A stretch of 64,000 bases of DNA from an uncultured SAR116 cluster alpha proteobacterium. Its GTDB lineage: Bacteria; Pseudomonadota; Alphaproteobacteria; Puniceispirillales; Marisalimonadaceae. Positions 37,534-46,677 of the stretch are shown one piece after another (position 1 is the first letter of the stretch; each line of letters opens with the position of its first letter). The notes beneath the pieces were generated by a model, which was given only the letters and a program-made list of their open reading frames with translations, was not told where the DNA came from and searched no databases. The stretch spans positions 16,907-80,906 of the forward strand of contig CACNFD010000008.1 in assembly GCA_902619615.1 (NCBI GenBank), read 5' to 3'. The position numbers and the translations under genes are program-made.

Positions 37534-38339
37534 TATGAAGCTTTAACTTTGCTTTGAAGAAAAAGTGACAGACTTTTATCATCGAGTTTTGGTAGGGTTT
37601 CATTTTTAAAATAATTTAACACTTTAAATTCTATTGGTTTATCTAAACTTTTTCTAATTTCATACAAATATAGACTTTGTTTAAAAGTTTGATGTATCCG
37701 GGAAGCAAACTGAAAAGCTCTAGAATTTTGGCCACCAAATTTGGTAATAAGAACATCACATTTAGAGTCATTAATTAATCTGCCTAACATTGGTTTCCAG
37801 TCATCTTCTTCAACAGGCAATCCTTTTTTTCTTGCCCACGCAACACCACCCGCTGGGAAAATTGCAATTACCCCCCCATTTTTCAAAATTTGAATAGCTG
37901 TTTGTCTAGTAATTACGTTATCTCTCATAGCATTTTTTTTATTACTAAAATCAATAGGAAGTATATTGTCTGCTAGGGTTGGTTCTTTTTGAAGAACGCC
38001 ATGAGCAATCACTTTAAAATTATCATCAAATGTTGAAGCAAACCATGATAAAAACACTCCATCAGTAACACCAAATGGATGGTTCGCTGCAATAATTAAT
38101 CCTTTGCCTTTTTCTCTCTTTGGGACTGGAGCCAAATCAGGTGTCTTTATACCCATAGAGGTTAATGCATGTTTCCATAACTCGGTACCAGTTTTATTTT
38201 TAGAATTAGAAATAAAGTTTTTGTAACGTTTTTCCAAAGCAATTCTTGCTGATAATAATTCGACAGTATGAATAAAAAATTTGTGATGAATAGGTAACCA
38301 TGATTCGGCATATGTTATTTTTACATTTGTTTTGAACAT
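37530..38339 (-). CDS. PlsC-type lysophospholipid acyltransferase
   Basis: Membrane-associated acyltransferase of 269 residues. NHPFGVTDGVFLSWF is a variant of the NHxxxxD catalytic motif, and GGVIAIFPAGGVAWARKK (canonical FPEG) is the acceptor-phosphate site. The first 90 residues are an extra N-terminal part of the hemolysin/ornithine-lipid acyltransferase (OlsA-like) type, so the acyl acceptor may be a lyso-aminolipid rather than lyso-PA. ATG at 38339 chosen; a TTG three codons upstream is possible. Confidence 0.8.
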   Translation of the reverse strand: MFKTNVKITYAESWLPIHHKFFIHTVELLSARIALEKRYKNFISNSKNKTGTELWKHALTSMGIKTPDLAPVPKREKGKGLIIAANHPFGVTDGVFLSWFASTFDDNFKVIAHGVLQKEPTLADNILPIDFSNKKNAMRDNVITRQTAIQILKNGGVIAIFPAGGVAWARKKGLPVEEDDWKPMLGRLINDSKCDVLITKFGGQNSRAFQFASRIHQTFKQSLYLYEIRKSLDKPIEFKVLNYFKNETLPKLDDKSLSLFLQSKVKASY

Positions 38340-38423
38340 TTTAATCAATTAAGTAATTTTTTTTGATATTAATATACAAATTTTAATATTTTCAACCGTT
38401 TTTTATGTGGTTTTGAGATAGTT

Positions 38424-39824
38424 CTAGAAGTTTGGTAATACTGGTTCAATTTTGGGGTAATATTTCTCTAAATCATATCCAACATTTAATAACAAATCTT
38501 CGCGAAACTTTCTGGAAATAAATTGTACTCCTAGTGGGGTTTTTTGTTTTGTTTGGCTAGTTGCAAAAGATAGCCCAGGTAGTCCCATATATGGAGGTGC
38601 TATTTGAGGTAGCATAGAATCAAAAACTAAATCAAAGGATTCTTCTGATTCTAAATCCTTTAAATCTGGAAATGGAATGTCTCCTGTAATTGGACATAAT
38701 ATTATAGGGTATTGATCAAAAAATTTATTCCATTCTCTGCTGATTCTTGCTCTTTGTTGCAATGAGTCCATAAATTTTTCTAAACTAGTATCAGGGCATC
38801 TTCTAGACATTTGGCTATAAATAAAATTTGAATCAGGGTCATTTTCTTTTGTAATAGCTTCTCCGCCAGTTCTTCTAAATTCACCTAGCCATAAGGTTGC
38901 TTGGAATTTTGCTGCTTCTTGAAAGTTTGGCGCTTTAGGTTCTTCTATAACCCATCCTGAATCCTCAAGTCTTTTAGCAACAAGGCCTAATTCTGCTGAT
39001 ATTAAAGGATCAATTTTTAGGCCTTCAATTTTTCTTAATAATGCTATTTTTTTTTCAGGCATAGGTAAAGAAAATGGTAATGGTGTCCACCAAGGGTCAT
39101 CATAATTTTCCCTGCTCATTACTTTTAGGGCTAATTCTAGATCTTTTATGGAACGTGCTAATGGTCCAGACACTGCCATTATTTGCCCCCCAATATGTCT
39201 GTCTGGGGTAGTATAATTTATCATTGGAACTCGGCCAATACTTGGTCTTAATCCGTGAATTCCACAGGCATATGCAGGGTAACGAATTGATCCAGCTATA
39301 TCAGTGCCGTGACCAATTGCTCCCATACCTGCTGCAGTTGCAGCAGCGGCACCGCCAGATGATCCGCCGGGTGTAATATTTTTATTATGAGGATTGAAAG
39401 TATGGCCGTGCAAACTGTTTCTGGTAAACCAGTGAATACTGAAAGCTGGTGTATTAGTTTTCCCTAACATTAAAGCATCAGAATTTCGAAGATTTTTTAC
39501 TACAGGACTATCTTTTTTTGCAACTAGATCTTTTTGTATTCGTAGACCATTGGTGCTAGGATAACCAATTTGATCAGTATTAACTTTTATTGTAGTAGGA
39601 ACTCCAGCAAGTGTCCCAATATTTTCACCATCCTTAATTTTTTTATCTATAATTTTTGCCTGCTTTTTTGCGTCTTCGAAGGTTTCAACTACTATTGCGT
39701 TTATTTTAGGATTTATTTTTTCTATATGCTCAATAAGGTTGTTGCATATTTCAGTAGCTGATACTTCTTTTTTATTTAATAAAGCAGAAATTTCATAACC
39801 ATTAATTTTCCAGAAATCTTTCAA
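38424..39824 (-). CDS. Amidase signature-family enzyme
   Basis: Amidase of 466 residues. The catalytic Lys is in GVPTTIKVN, and the Ser-cisSer pair in TPGGSSGGAAAATAAGMGAIGHGTDIAGSIRYPA. GatA-type length, but no gatB or gatC is adjacent, so a free-standing amidase of unknown substrate is more likely. The start is the TTG at 39824, seven bases after GGGAG; the longest frame starts five codons earlier, inside that ribosome-binding site. Confidence 0.88.
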   Translation of the reverse strand: MKDFWKINGYEISALLNKKEVSATEICNNLIEHIEKINPKINAIVVETFEDAKKQAKIIDKKIKDGENIGTLAGVPTTIKVNTDQIGYPSTNGLRIQKDLVAKKDSPVVKNLRNSDALMLGKTNTPAFSIHWFTRNSLHGHTFNPHNKNITPGGSSGGAAAATAAGMGAIGHGTDIAGSIRYPAYACGIHGLRPSIGRVPMINYTTPDRHIGGQIMAVSGPLARSIKDLELALKVMSRENYDDPWWTPLPFSLPMPEKKIALLRKIEGLKIDPLISAELGLVAKRLEDSGWVIEEPKAPNFQEAAKFQATLWLGEFRRTGGEAITKENDPDSNFIYSQMSRRCPDTSLEKFMDSLQQRARISREWNKFFDQYPIILCPITGDIPFPDLKDLESEESFDLVFDSMLPQIAPPYMGLPGLSFATSQTKQKTPLGVQFISRKFREDLLLNVGYDLEKYYPKIEPVLPNF

Positions 39825-39961
39825 TTTACAATCTCCCAAATAATTTGAACTTTATTTCATTATAAAAAAATAAGAAACAGTTTTTAAAAAAAGAAAAAAA
39901 TTGTGTAGGCTAATTAAAATATTAATGTATTTTGTTCTTTATTAGGGAGATAAAGTTTAAA

Positions 39962-40264
39962 ATGGAATTACGAAAATGGCATGAGAGACCTGAGAGCTCC
40001 ACAGAAAAGATTAAGGATCAAAAAGTACTTGATGGGAAAAATTTTTTAAAATTAGCAGATCATTTTATTTCTTTTGCAAACACCAAAAATAAAACTATAA
40101 AATCAACTGATCTTAACTACATAATGCTTTATGCTGCTGCTCGATATTCTGCTCATGTTGGGAAGAACGTTTTAGAAACAGATAATCATGAAGATTATGT
40201 AAAGCACATGTCAGAACAATTTATAGATATGATACGCGAGCATTTAGCTGATCCAAACTTATAG
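39962..40264 (+). CDS. DUF3144 family protein
   Basis: 100 residues. FLKLADHFISFANTKNK, YIMLYAAARYSAHVG and MSEQFIDMIREHLADP match my memory of the DUF3144 family, whose function is unknown. ATG at 39962 is preceded by GGGAGA. First gene of a tight plus-strand operon DUF3144-DUF6494-mrp-BPL-DUF6505-DUF6352 that leads into the formate dehydrogenase island. Confidence 0.65.
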   Translation: MELRKWHERPESSTEKIKDQKVLDGKNFLKLADHFISFANTKNKTIKSTDLNYIMLYAAARYSAHVGKNVLETDNHEDYVKHMSEQFIDMIREHLADPNL

Positions 40265-40303
40265 AATAGTTTTGCTTTAACAAAATTTTTAAGGAGAAAG
40301 TTT

Positions 40304-40543
40304 ATGAGTGATAAAAAAGATATGTCAGATATGACGGTTTCAGAAATTAGTTATAGGAAATTTTTAAAAAATCTAGGTGTTACAACACATAAAGAAATTG
40401 AAAAATTAATTAACAAAAAAATAGCTGATGGTGAATTGAGTCCTAACGCTAATCTTGATATTACAGCTAACATCACAATTGACGAGTTAGGTCTTAATCA
40501 TTCAGTTTCTTCAACATTATCATTACCAGGAAAAAATGACTGA
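40304..40543 (+). CDS. DUF6494 family protein
   Basis: 79 residues. SYRKFLKNLGVTTHKEIEKLINKKIADGEL is a helical stretch, followed by a strand part LDITANITIDELGLNHSV, the layout of DUF6494 proteins that accompany mrp and FDH genes in alphaproteobacteria. Function unknown. AAGGAG lies before the ATG. Its end overlaps the start of mrp by eight bases (ATGACTGA). Confidence 0.65.
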   Translation: MSDKKDMSDMTVSEISYRKFLKNLGVTTHKEIEKLINKKIADGELSPNANLDITANITIDELGLNHSVSSTLSLPGKND

Positions 40544-41621
40544 ATTAAATAATGATTTAATATTAGATACCTTAAAAAAGGTTCAAGATCCCTCCCAGTC
40601 AAAGGATATTGTTACTTTAGGTTTAGTAGGTAATATTACCATTAAGGATAGTAACGTAGCAGTTACCTTAGAGGTTCCGGTTCATAGAGGAGCGTCAATG
40701 GAACCTATTAGAAAATTAGCACAACAAACTATTTTAAGGATTGATGGTGTTACTAGTGCTACGGTTGTAGTTACTGCTCATGATAATAAACACAACAAAA
40801 CTACAGATAATGTAAAAACTGATAAAACTGTTGAAAAAATAATAGAATCGAAAGTAAGGCGATTTATCGCAGTTGGTTCTGGTAAAGGTGGTGTAGGAAA
40901 ATCAACTACTTCTGTAAATTTAGCTATTGCTCTAAAGCTTGAAGGATATAAGGTAGGTCTTCTAGATGCTGATGTTTACGGTCCCTCTCAGCCAAGGATG
41001 TTAGGAGTAAGTGGAAGACCTGCATCAGTTGGAGGAGATATGGTTGCCCCTCTTCAAAATTATGGAATAAGTCTAATGTCTATGGGGCTTTTAGTGCCTG
41101 ATGATACCGCAATGATTTGGCGTGGTCCTATGGTGCAATCAGCATTAACGCAGATGTTAAATTCAGTTGCGTGGGGAAATCTTGACATAATTGTAATTGA
41201 TTTACCACCTGGAACAGGAGATATTCAAATTTCTCTTGCTCAGCAAGTAAATCTAGCAGGCGCTGTCATAGTGTCCACTCCTCAAGATATAGCATTGCTA
41301 GATGTTGTTAAAGCTTTAACAATGTTTCAAAAAGCGAATGTTCCAGTATTAGGAATGATTGAGAATATGTCATATTGGTCTTGTCCAGATTGTGGTAGAA
41401 TAGATCATATTTTTGGAGAAGGCGGCGTAAAAGCTGAGGCAAAAAAAAGAGGAATTGAAATGTTAGGTGAAATACCAATAAGTTCTCAGGTAAGAAAGAG
41501 TTCCGATTCAGGTATTCCTATAATAATTTCTGAGCCAAAATCAGTTCAATCTAAAAATTATAGAAATATTGCAAAGGCTATTATCAAGTCTGTTAAAATA
41601 GATGAAGAGGAGTTAGTATGA
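40536..41621 (+). CDS. mrp: Mrp/ApbC Fe-S cluster carrier ATPase
   Basis: Cytoplasmic P-loop NTPase that carries and inserts Fe-S clusters. Residues 1-80 form a MIP18 (DUF59) domain. The deviant Walker A SGKGGVGKST follows at about 115-124, then DADVYGPSQPRMLG, PPGTGD and the cluster-bearing CxxC in SYWSCPDCGRI. The length is 361. It overlaps genes on both sides, so translation is coupled through the whole operon. In this context it may serve the many-cluster FDH and polyferredoxin. Confidence 0.94.
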   Translation: MTELNNDLILDTLKKVQDPSQSKDIVTLGLVGNITIKDSNVAVTLEVPVHRGASMEPIRKLAQQTILRIDGVTSATVVVTAHDNKHNKTTDNVKTDKTVEKIIESKVRRFIAVGSGKGGVGKSTTSVNLAIALKLEGYKVGLLDADVYGPSQPRMLGVSGRPASVGGDMVAPLQNYGISLMSMGLLVPDDTAMIWRGPMVQSALTQMLNSVAWGNLDIIVIDLPPGTGDIQISLAQQVNLAGAVIVSTPQDIALLDVVKALTMFQKANVPVLGMIENMSYWSCPDCGRIDHIFGEGGVKAEAKKRGIEMLGEIPISSQVRKSSDSGIPIIISEPKSVQSKNYRNIAKAIIKSVKIDEEELV

Positions 41622-42382
41622 GTTTATATTATGAACTTGATCCAGCAGATGATAATGACCCACCGCTTCTACCGCCAATATTAACTCCGGTTGCGGTACC
41701 AGATAAAATCGAAGTTTTTAACAAAGCAATTTCTGCAGCTTCAAACAGTGAAGCAGGGACAGTATTTTATTCCGAGAGTACAGAATTTGTAGAAATAGCT
41801 GTAGTTTTAAATCCAGAAGTAAAAAAGATTAAATGTAATCAAATGTTGTATGTAATGATGGTTGCAGCTGGAGACTCAATTGGTTCACTTGCTCCTCCTG
41901 AAGTAGTGGTTTCTTATTCTTATCCTGGGTTGATTTTTTTGAATCAGGGTGAGGCTGGTTTAGTAAAAATTGAAGTTTCTTCCTCAGCCAATGAAGATAC
42001 TGTTCCTGACTGGATGGTGGTTGGATTAAAATTGAGACTTAATAACCAGCTTCAGATAGATGAAAATAATATTCAGCCAGATATAACATCTCTTGCGGAT
42101 GAAGGCGCAGGTTTTGTCTCAAGAACAAGAGCTGTTGAATCTTTGTCTAGGCATTTTTTAGCTTGGATTAGTCAATGGGAAGACGAGGGCTTTAAACCTG
42201 TCGTAGATATGTGGAATTCTAGAAGAGAAAAAAATAAAGAGCTTATTTTGAAAAATCAAGAAAATGTCACGTGGGTTGGATTAGACGAAAATGGATTAGC
42301 AATTGTCAAATCTAAAAATAAAGAAATATTCTTATCGCCAATTGAAATTACAAAAGAAATTGGAGAGATTAATTTAAGATGA
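41618..42382 (+). CDS. Biotin/lipoate protein ligase-fold protein
   Basis: 254 residues. The central region (LPPILTPVAVPDKIEVFNKAI to DWMVVGLKLRLN) and the tail with FLAWISQWEDEGFKPVVDMWNSR resemble the BPL/LplA/LipB-like family (BPL_LplA_LipB_2) seen in alphaproteobacterial FDH clusters. The FxPVxxxWxxR tail is typical of BirA-type ligases. The classical biotin-binding GRGR segment is not seen, so ligase activity is doubtful. ATGA overlap with mrp upstream and with DUF6505 downstream. Confidence 0.7.
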   Translation: MSLYYELDPADDNDPPLLPPILTPVAVPDKIEVFNKAISAASNSEAGTVFYSESTEFVEIAVVLNPEVKKIKCNQMLYVMMVAAGDSIGSLAPPEVVVSYSYPGLIFLNQGEAGLVKIEVSSSANEDTVPDWMVVGLKLRLNNQLQIDENNIQPDITSLADEGAGFVSRTRAVESLSRHFLAWISQWEDEGFKPVVDMWNSRREKNKELILKNQENVTWVGLDENGLAIVKSKNKEIFLSPIEITKEIGEINLR

Positions 42383-42858
42383 AGTTTGCAAAAACAATTC
42401 GTTTCGACAAATCGGATTTAAATATTTTCCCATTGGCTTCTGAAGAAGGTGAGTTAGCTGTGGTTGGCACTTTTAACTTTTATAATTTAAAGCAGCAAGA
42501 TTTAAATGGTAAAATAAAGCAGGCATTCTCTAATGGTTTCATGGGCTGTAATACATTTGGTTATAGTACGTTTGTTAGTTTAGTGAATATTAGTAAAAAA
42601 GAATTACAACAACTAAAAATAGACTTAGGAAAGTATTTGGTTGATAATTTTGGTGCTCCAACAAAAGAGATGGCTGAAAAGGCGGCAACAGAAGAAATAA
42701 ATTTTATGCTTGATTTGTGCAAAAATCATGAAATTGGAAGTCTTTTAAGTTTGACAAGAACTTGGGAAGATGAAGGAATTAAGGAAAAATTTAGAAATCT
42801 CCCTAAAGCTGACTCATGTGCAGAACAAAAAATATGGACTTTTGTTGATGAGAGTTAA
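42379..42858 (+). CDS. DUF6505 family protein
   Basis: 159 residues, opening KFAKTIRFDKSDLNIFPLASEEGELAV; then GTFNFYNLKQQDL and GFMGCNTFGYSTFVSLVNI. I recall this pattern from DUF6505 proteins, always near FDH genes. No catalytic motif is visible; cysteines at the centre and near the end are isolated. Its start overlaps the preceding gene stop (ATGA), and DUF6352 follows after 16 bases. Confidence 0.65.
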   Translation: MKFAKTIRFDKSDLNIFPLASEEGELAVVGTFNFYNLKQQDLNGKIKQAFSNGFMGCNTFGYSTFVSLVNISKKELQQLKIDLGKYLVDNFGAPTKEMAEKAATEEINFMLDLCKNHEIGSLLSLTRTWEDEGIKEKFRNLPKADSCAEQKIWTFVDES

Positions 42859-42874
42859 TTCGGGGAATTAATTA

Positions 42875-43867
42875 ATGGTTAAAAACGATTTTTGGTTAAC
42901 TTCTGGCTGGCATTTGTTAGATCAAAATGATGAGGGTCATTTAGTTCCTACTGAAGACTTTATGCGAGCATATTTCTATAGACCTGAGGTTGTACCAATT
43001 GAAGAATCATGTGAAGCTGAAACTAAGCTGCATAAAAAATTGGTTGATAAACCTTTTGCTCTAGTTGAAAAAAAAGAACTTAACTCAATTAGAGATAAAG
43101 ACGTAATTTTCAACTATGAAGTTATATTAAAGTTTAGAGATTTTTTATCAAAGTATCCAACATTAGATAGTGCTTATCTTTCAATAGCAAGAGGACAAGC
43201 TATAGACTTTCCTCCTCTTTTTGTAGATCAAATGGTTCAAATTATTTTAAGGAACATTCTCAATCAATCACCCTATGCTCTTCAAGTGAGGGCGTCAGAA
43301 ATATTCTTTAGGACACAGGTTGTTACTATAGCAGAGGATGAAATAATGGTCGCAGATGAAGCTACAGTTCAACTTCAAGCTGAGAAAAAAATCACTAAAG
43401 CAAATGATCCAAAACAATTTGAGGTTGACATAGATATTTTAAGAGAAAGCTCTGCTGACAATTATTGGAGTAGATCAGATAAATTCGACACCTCCATTGA
43501 TCTTGCTTACACTAAACCAGGCTTAGATGCACTGGCACGAGTGATTGAAAAATGGGTTTATCATTTTCTTTCTATAGAAGTTTCAATAAAACCCATGAAA
43601 AAAATTGAGGATGCAAATTGGTCATGGCACCTTGGTTTAGACAGTGATTCTAACAATATTTTAAACGATCTTTATAATGGAATTGACGTTGCTGACGAAA
43701 GACTTAAACAGATACTATGTTTATTTCAACTTGATGCTGAAGACGGATTTGTTCAAAAAATGAATGGTAAGCCAGTATATGTTGGATTAGCAATGAATGA
43801 TAGTTCTAAGATAAAATTTAAACCTCAAAATATATTAACTAATTTACCTTTATTAAATACTTCTTAA
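42875..43867 (+). CDS. DUF6352 family protein
   Basis: 330 residues. DFWLTSGWHLLDQNDEGHLVPTEDFMRAYFYRPEVVPIEESC at the N-terminus, PPLFVDQMVQIILRNIL and RASEIFFRTQVVTIAEDEIMVADEATV in the middle, and YWSRSDKFDTSIDL and PQNILTNLPLL at the end are family hallmarks as I remember them. The function is unknown; the family co-occurs with formate dehydrogenase. Last gene of the operon; its stop is superimposed on that of the convergent polyferredoxin (TTAA, 43864-43867). Confidence 0.75.
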   Translation: MVKNDFWLTSGWHLLDQNDEGHLVPTEDFMRAYFYRPEVVPIEESCEAETKLHKKLVDKPFALVEKKELNSIRDKDVIFNYEVILKFRDFLSKYPTLDSAYLSIARGQAIDFPPLFVDQMVQIILRNILNQSPYALQVRASEIFFRTQVVTIAEDEIMVADEATVQLQAEKKITKANDPKQFEVDIDILRESSADNYWSRSDKFDTSIDLAYTKPGLDALARVIEKWVYHFLSIEVSIKPMKKIEDANWSWHLGLDSDSNNILNDLYNGIDVADERLKQILCLFQLDAEDGFVQKMNGKPVYVGLAMNDSSKIKFKPQNILTNLPLLNTS

Positions 43868-45894
43868 TTCAAGTAATCATCAGTTGTTCTTGGTTTAGGT
43901 CGGTCTTGAGCATCAAGCATTTTATCATTTTCCTTAAACATTTCTCCAACACGGCAGTCTTCACACATTTTAAGCATTTCAGTCCTACCATCTTTTTCAA
44001 ACATCGTATGAGTAGAGAGTTTTTCAATTATTCTTTCTATAGATTTAGTAGATCCAAAAGTTTTACCACAAACAATACAATCAAAAGGTTGATCCTCAAT
44101 AATAACTTTTGCTGACATTGCGTTATCGTTTAAGTTGAATTGAGAGTTAAGAGATATTGCTTTTTCGGGACATGTTGCTACACATATACCACATTGTAAG
44201 CAAGCATCTTCTCTGAATAAAAGTTGAGGAGAGTCTGGATTGTCCTGCAATGCGCCAGCAGGGCACGCACTTACGCATGATAAACAAATAGTACAACTAT
44301 CGATATTAACATCAACTGTCCCATAAGGTGAATTATTAGGTAATGGTATAATGTCTTTTTTATTGTTATTACTTTTTGATAAACCTTGTATTCCGGCTCT
44401 CAATATTCCTCTAGGTGCTCCAACTGCAACAAAAGAAGATGGTTTGATTTTGGTGTAACCATCTTTTTCATAAAATTTATCCCCAATTTTTTCAGGATCA
44501 CTCTCTTCAATAAATGTAATTGATTTATTATCATTTTTTGCAACGCCAGAAAGTAAGGCATTGGCCAATTCAATTTCTTTTGGTAAGAAATCAAATTCTT
44601 CAATTTTTTTTGGGTTTAGGAGTATAAAAATTTTTTTATATCCAATAGCTATCGAAGACACTAGAATATCATGACCAACTCTACCAACAGAATGCATTGA
44701 ATAGGGTATCAAGTTAGCCGGCAAACCACTGCCATGTCTTGAAAGAATATTTATAACTTCATTTCCATAATCATTATCAAACAAAACTAAAGCAGGGTTT
44801 TTACCACCAGCTTTGATATAATTATCATGCAGGGTTGATAAATCACCTAATATAACTTCAAGGCTTGGATAATCAGTTTGAATAGCGCCAGATGGACAGA
44901 CGGATCCGCAAAAACTACAACCACCGCATATACCTGGATCTACAGAAATAACGTCACCAGATGTTTGAATAGCACCTGCAGGGCAAACATCCAGACATTT
45001 TGAACATCCAGTTTTTTCATTACGTGAATGTGCGCATAAACTCTCATTATAGTTTACATAAATTGGTTTTTCAAACTCCCCAATCATATCAATTGCTTTT
45101 GCAAAAATCTCTAGTAAGTCATTTGGACTATTTGTGCTTGCTCTAAAATAACCATCACGTTTGTGATCACCTGTAAACATAGGTGTGTTTTCACTTAGAT
45201 CTATTATTATGTCGCATTCACTATCTACTGATTCAAAAAAATCTCCAAACATCATATTTGATTTACTACTTGGAAGTGCTTCGGAAAAATTATTTATCTC
45301 AAGTTGGAATTGAGAAAAGTAACCTTGAGCTCTGTTTATATTTCCTTTTGTTATTTTGAAATTTTGAGGCTCTAAAACTATTTCGTCCTCACAATTAGAA
45401 ATCATTAGTGTTACACCAAGGTGTTTATTTAATTTTTTACAGAAATCAAAAGCAATACCAAGGGAGTCGTCACCATTTTTATAATTAGTGTAAACAAAGC
45501 ATCTTCCTAAAGAATTTAAAGTTAAACTTGGTGTTTTTTTTGTTTCATTGACAGATGAATTTATCAAAGCGCTTATTTTAGGAACGGATTTTTTACCCTC
45601 TTTAGACCATCCTGCATATTCTCTTATATTAAAAGTTCCAGGTGGCTGAAAATTATTTTCTTCAGCTAAATTTTCAAAAATATCTTCTTGCTGAGTGCAC
45701 GCAATTAGCAATTTTTTATTTTCTTTATTTCCTACTTTTAGTTCATCCAAAACAACATCTAATTCTGAACCGCATAAGTTGTTATGTATTTTACATTTAC
45801 TATCTAATTGGCAAGCTTTTGATAATGCTTCATCATCAATATCCATTGTTGCTTCGCAATTGCAAATAAGTATTTTTTTATTATCAATTTCCAA
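43864..45894 (-). CDS. Large polyferredoxin-type Fe-S protein
   Basis: About 676 residues. The N-terminus is cysteine-rich (ICNCE, ACQLDSKC, NLCGSE, IACTQ). Two ferredoxin modules with four CxxCxxCxxxC-type clusters follow, near C297/300/304-C323-333 and C534-544/C565-575. Between them is a domain (ALVLFDNDYGNEVINILSRHG) reminiscent of MvhD/HdrA-type subunits. The end has CIVC and CEDC like a zinc or rubredoxin-type site. It should be a cytoplasmic electron carrier or scaffold; partners are not known. The TTG at 45894 is preferred, since GGGAGA lies six bases upstream. It sits among FDH accessory genes but is transcribed against them. Confidence 0.8.
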   Translation of the reverse strand: MEIDNKKILICNCEATMDIDDEALSKACQLDSKCKIHNNLCGSELDVVLDELKVGNKENKKLLIACTQQEDIFENLAEENNFQPPGTFNIREYAGWSKEGKKSVPKISALINSSVNETKKTPSLTLNSLGRCFVYTNYKNGDDSLGIAFDFCKKLNKHLGVTLMISNCEDEIVLEPQNFKITKGNINRAQGYFSQFQLEINNFSEALPSSKSNMMFGDFFESVDSECDIIIDLSENTPMFTGDHKRDGYFRASTNSPNDLLEIFAKAIDMIGEFEKPIYVNYNESLCAHSRNEKTGCSKCLDVCPAGAIQTSGDVISVDPGICGGCSFCGSVCPSGAIQTDYPSLEVILGDLSTLHDNYIKAGGKNPALVLFDNDYGNEVINILSRHGSGLPANLIPYSMHSVGRVGHDILVSSIAIGYKKIFILLNPKKIEEFDFLPKEIELANALLSGVAKNDNKSITFIEESDPEKIGDKFYEKDGYTKIKPSSFVAVGAPRGILRAGIQGLSKSNNNKKDIIPLPNNSPYGTVDVNIDSCTICLSCVSACPAGALQDNPDSPQLLFREDACLQCGICVATCPEKAISLNSQFNLNDNAMSAKVIIEDQPFDCIVCGKTFGSTKSIERIIEKLSTHTMFEKDGRTEMLKMCEDCRVGEMFKENDKMLDAQDRPKPRTTDDYLN

Positions 45895-46039
45895 AAACAA
45901 TCTCCCAAGATTGAGACAAGAACTTATTTAATTGTGGTATAATGTCAATTAATTTCTCATTACAAAAAAAATTTAGTTTGTTTTTTATTCTTAATGTTGT
46001 TATTTAGCTCTCCTATCTAAGGTTAATAAATGAGGCATT

Positions 46040-46651
46040 ATGATAAGCTTAGAAAATAATAAGCATCTTTTATATGGTGTAAGAATCATTTTTGAAAAAA
46101 AAGAAATTGATAATCAATGGGAAAGTCATAAATGGATAGTTAATGATTTGATACCTCTTGATGTGACAAGTGGAGGAGGATATCCTCCAATTAATGACGT
46201 TAAAATTCGTCCACTTTTAAATGATGTTTCTCCACAAAATAGTGATAATAAAAATTTATTTGTTGCAGATGCCTCAATTGACTTGCATCGCGCAGAGGCT
46301 GAAGGTTATGCTGAAAATCTTCAATCTTCAGACCCTTCAATATATATAGTTCTGAGAGATGGAGATTTAATTGAAGAAAATGAAAAAAAAAGTGATGAGA
46401 AAAGAAATATTGACGTTCATTTAGCAGAAGTCTCACTATCTCCCTATCATATTCAAGATTATGAAGATTGTGGAGAAGATAAGGTTGAAAAAGTTCCATT
46501 ATATGGTCCCATTTTACAGCTCTTAAATAAGTTTGTTAGTATTCACTTTCATCCTGAGGAGTTTAAAAAAAGAAAAAGAGATAAAAAAAATATTGATGAA
46601 AATATTCATCGAGGTGGGGATCAAAGACTAAAGAAAAATTATTATAACTAA
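46040..46651 (+). CDS. DUF3305 family protein
   Basis: 203 residues. The first part (YGVRIIFEKKEIDNQWESHKW) and VHLAEVSLSPYHIQDYEDCGEDKVEKVPL are typical of DUF3305, and the lysine-arginine-rich tail EEFKKRKRDKK is also typical. Members are always near FDH and DUF3306; role presumed in assembly. It is divergent from the polyferredoxin across about 145 bases that must hold promoters for both. Confidence 0.8.
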   Translation: MISLENNKHLLYGVRIIFEKKEIDNQWESHKWIVNDLIPLDVTSGGGYPPINDVKIRPLLNDVSPQNSDNKNLFVADASIDLHRAEAEGYAENLQSSDPSIYIVLRDGDLIEENEKKSDEKRNIDVHLAEVSLSPYHIQDYEDCGEDKVEKVPLYGPILQLLNKFVSIHFHPEEFKKRKRDKKNIDENIHRGGDQRLKKNYYN

Positions 46652-46677
46652 TAATAGATTTTAAAGGTTAATTTATA

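Noticed and set aside
38424..39824. GatA subunit of the tRNA-dependent amidotransferase
   Set aside because: No gatB or gatC nearby; generic amidase motifs fit a free-standing amidase better.
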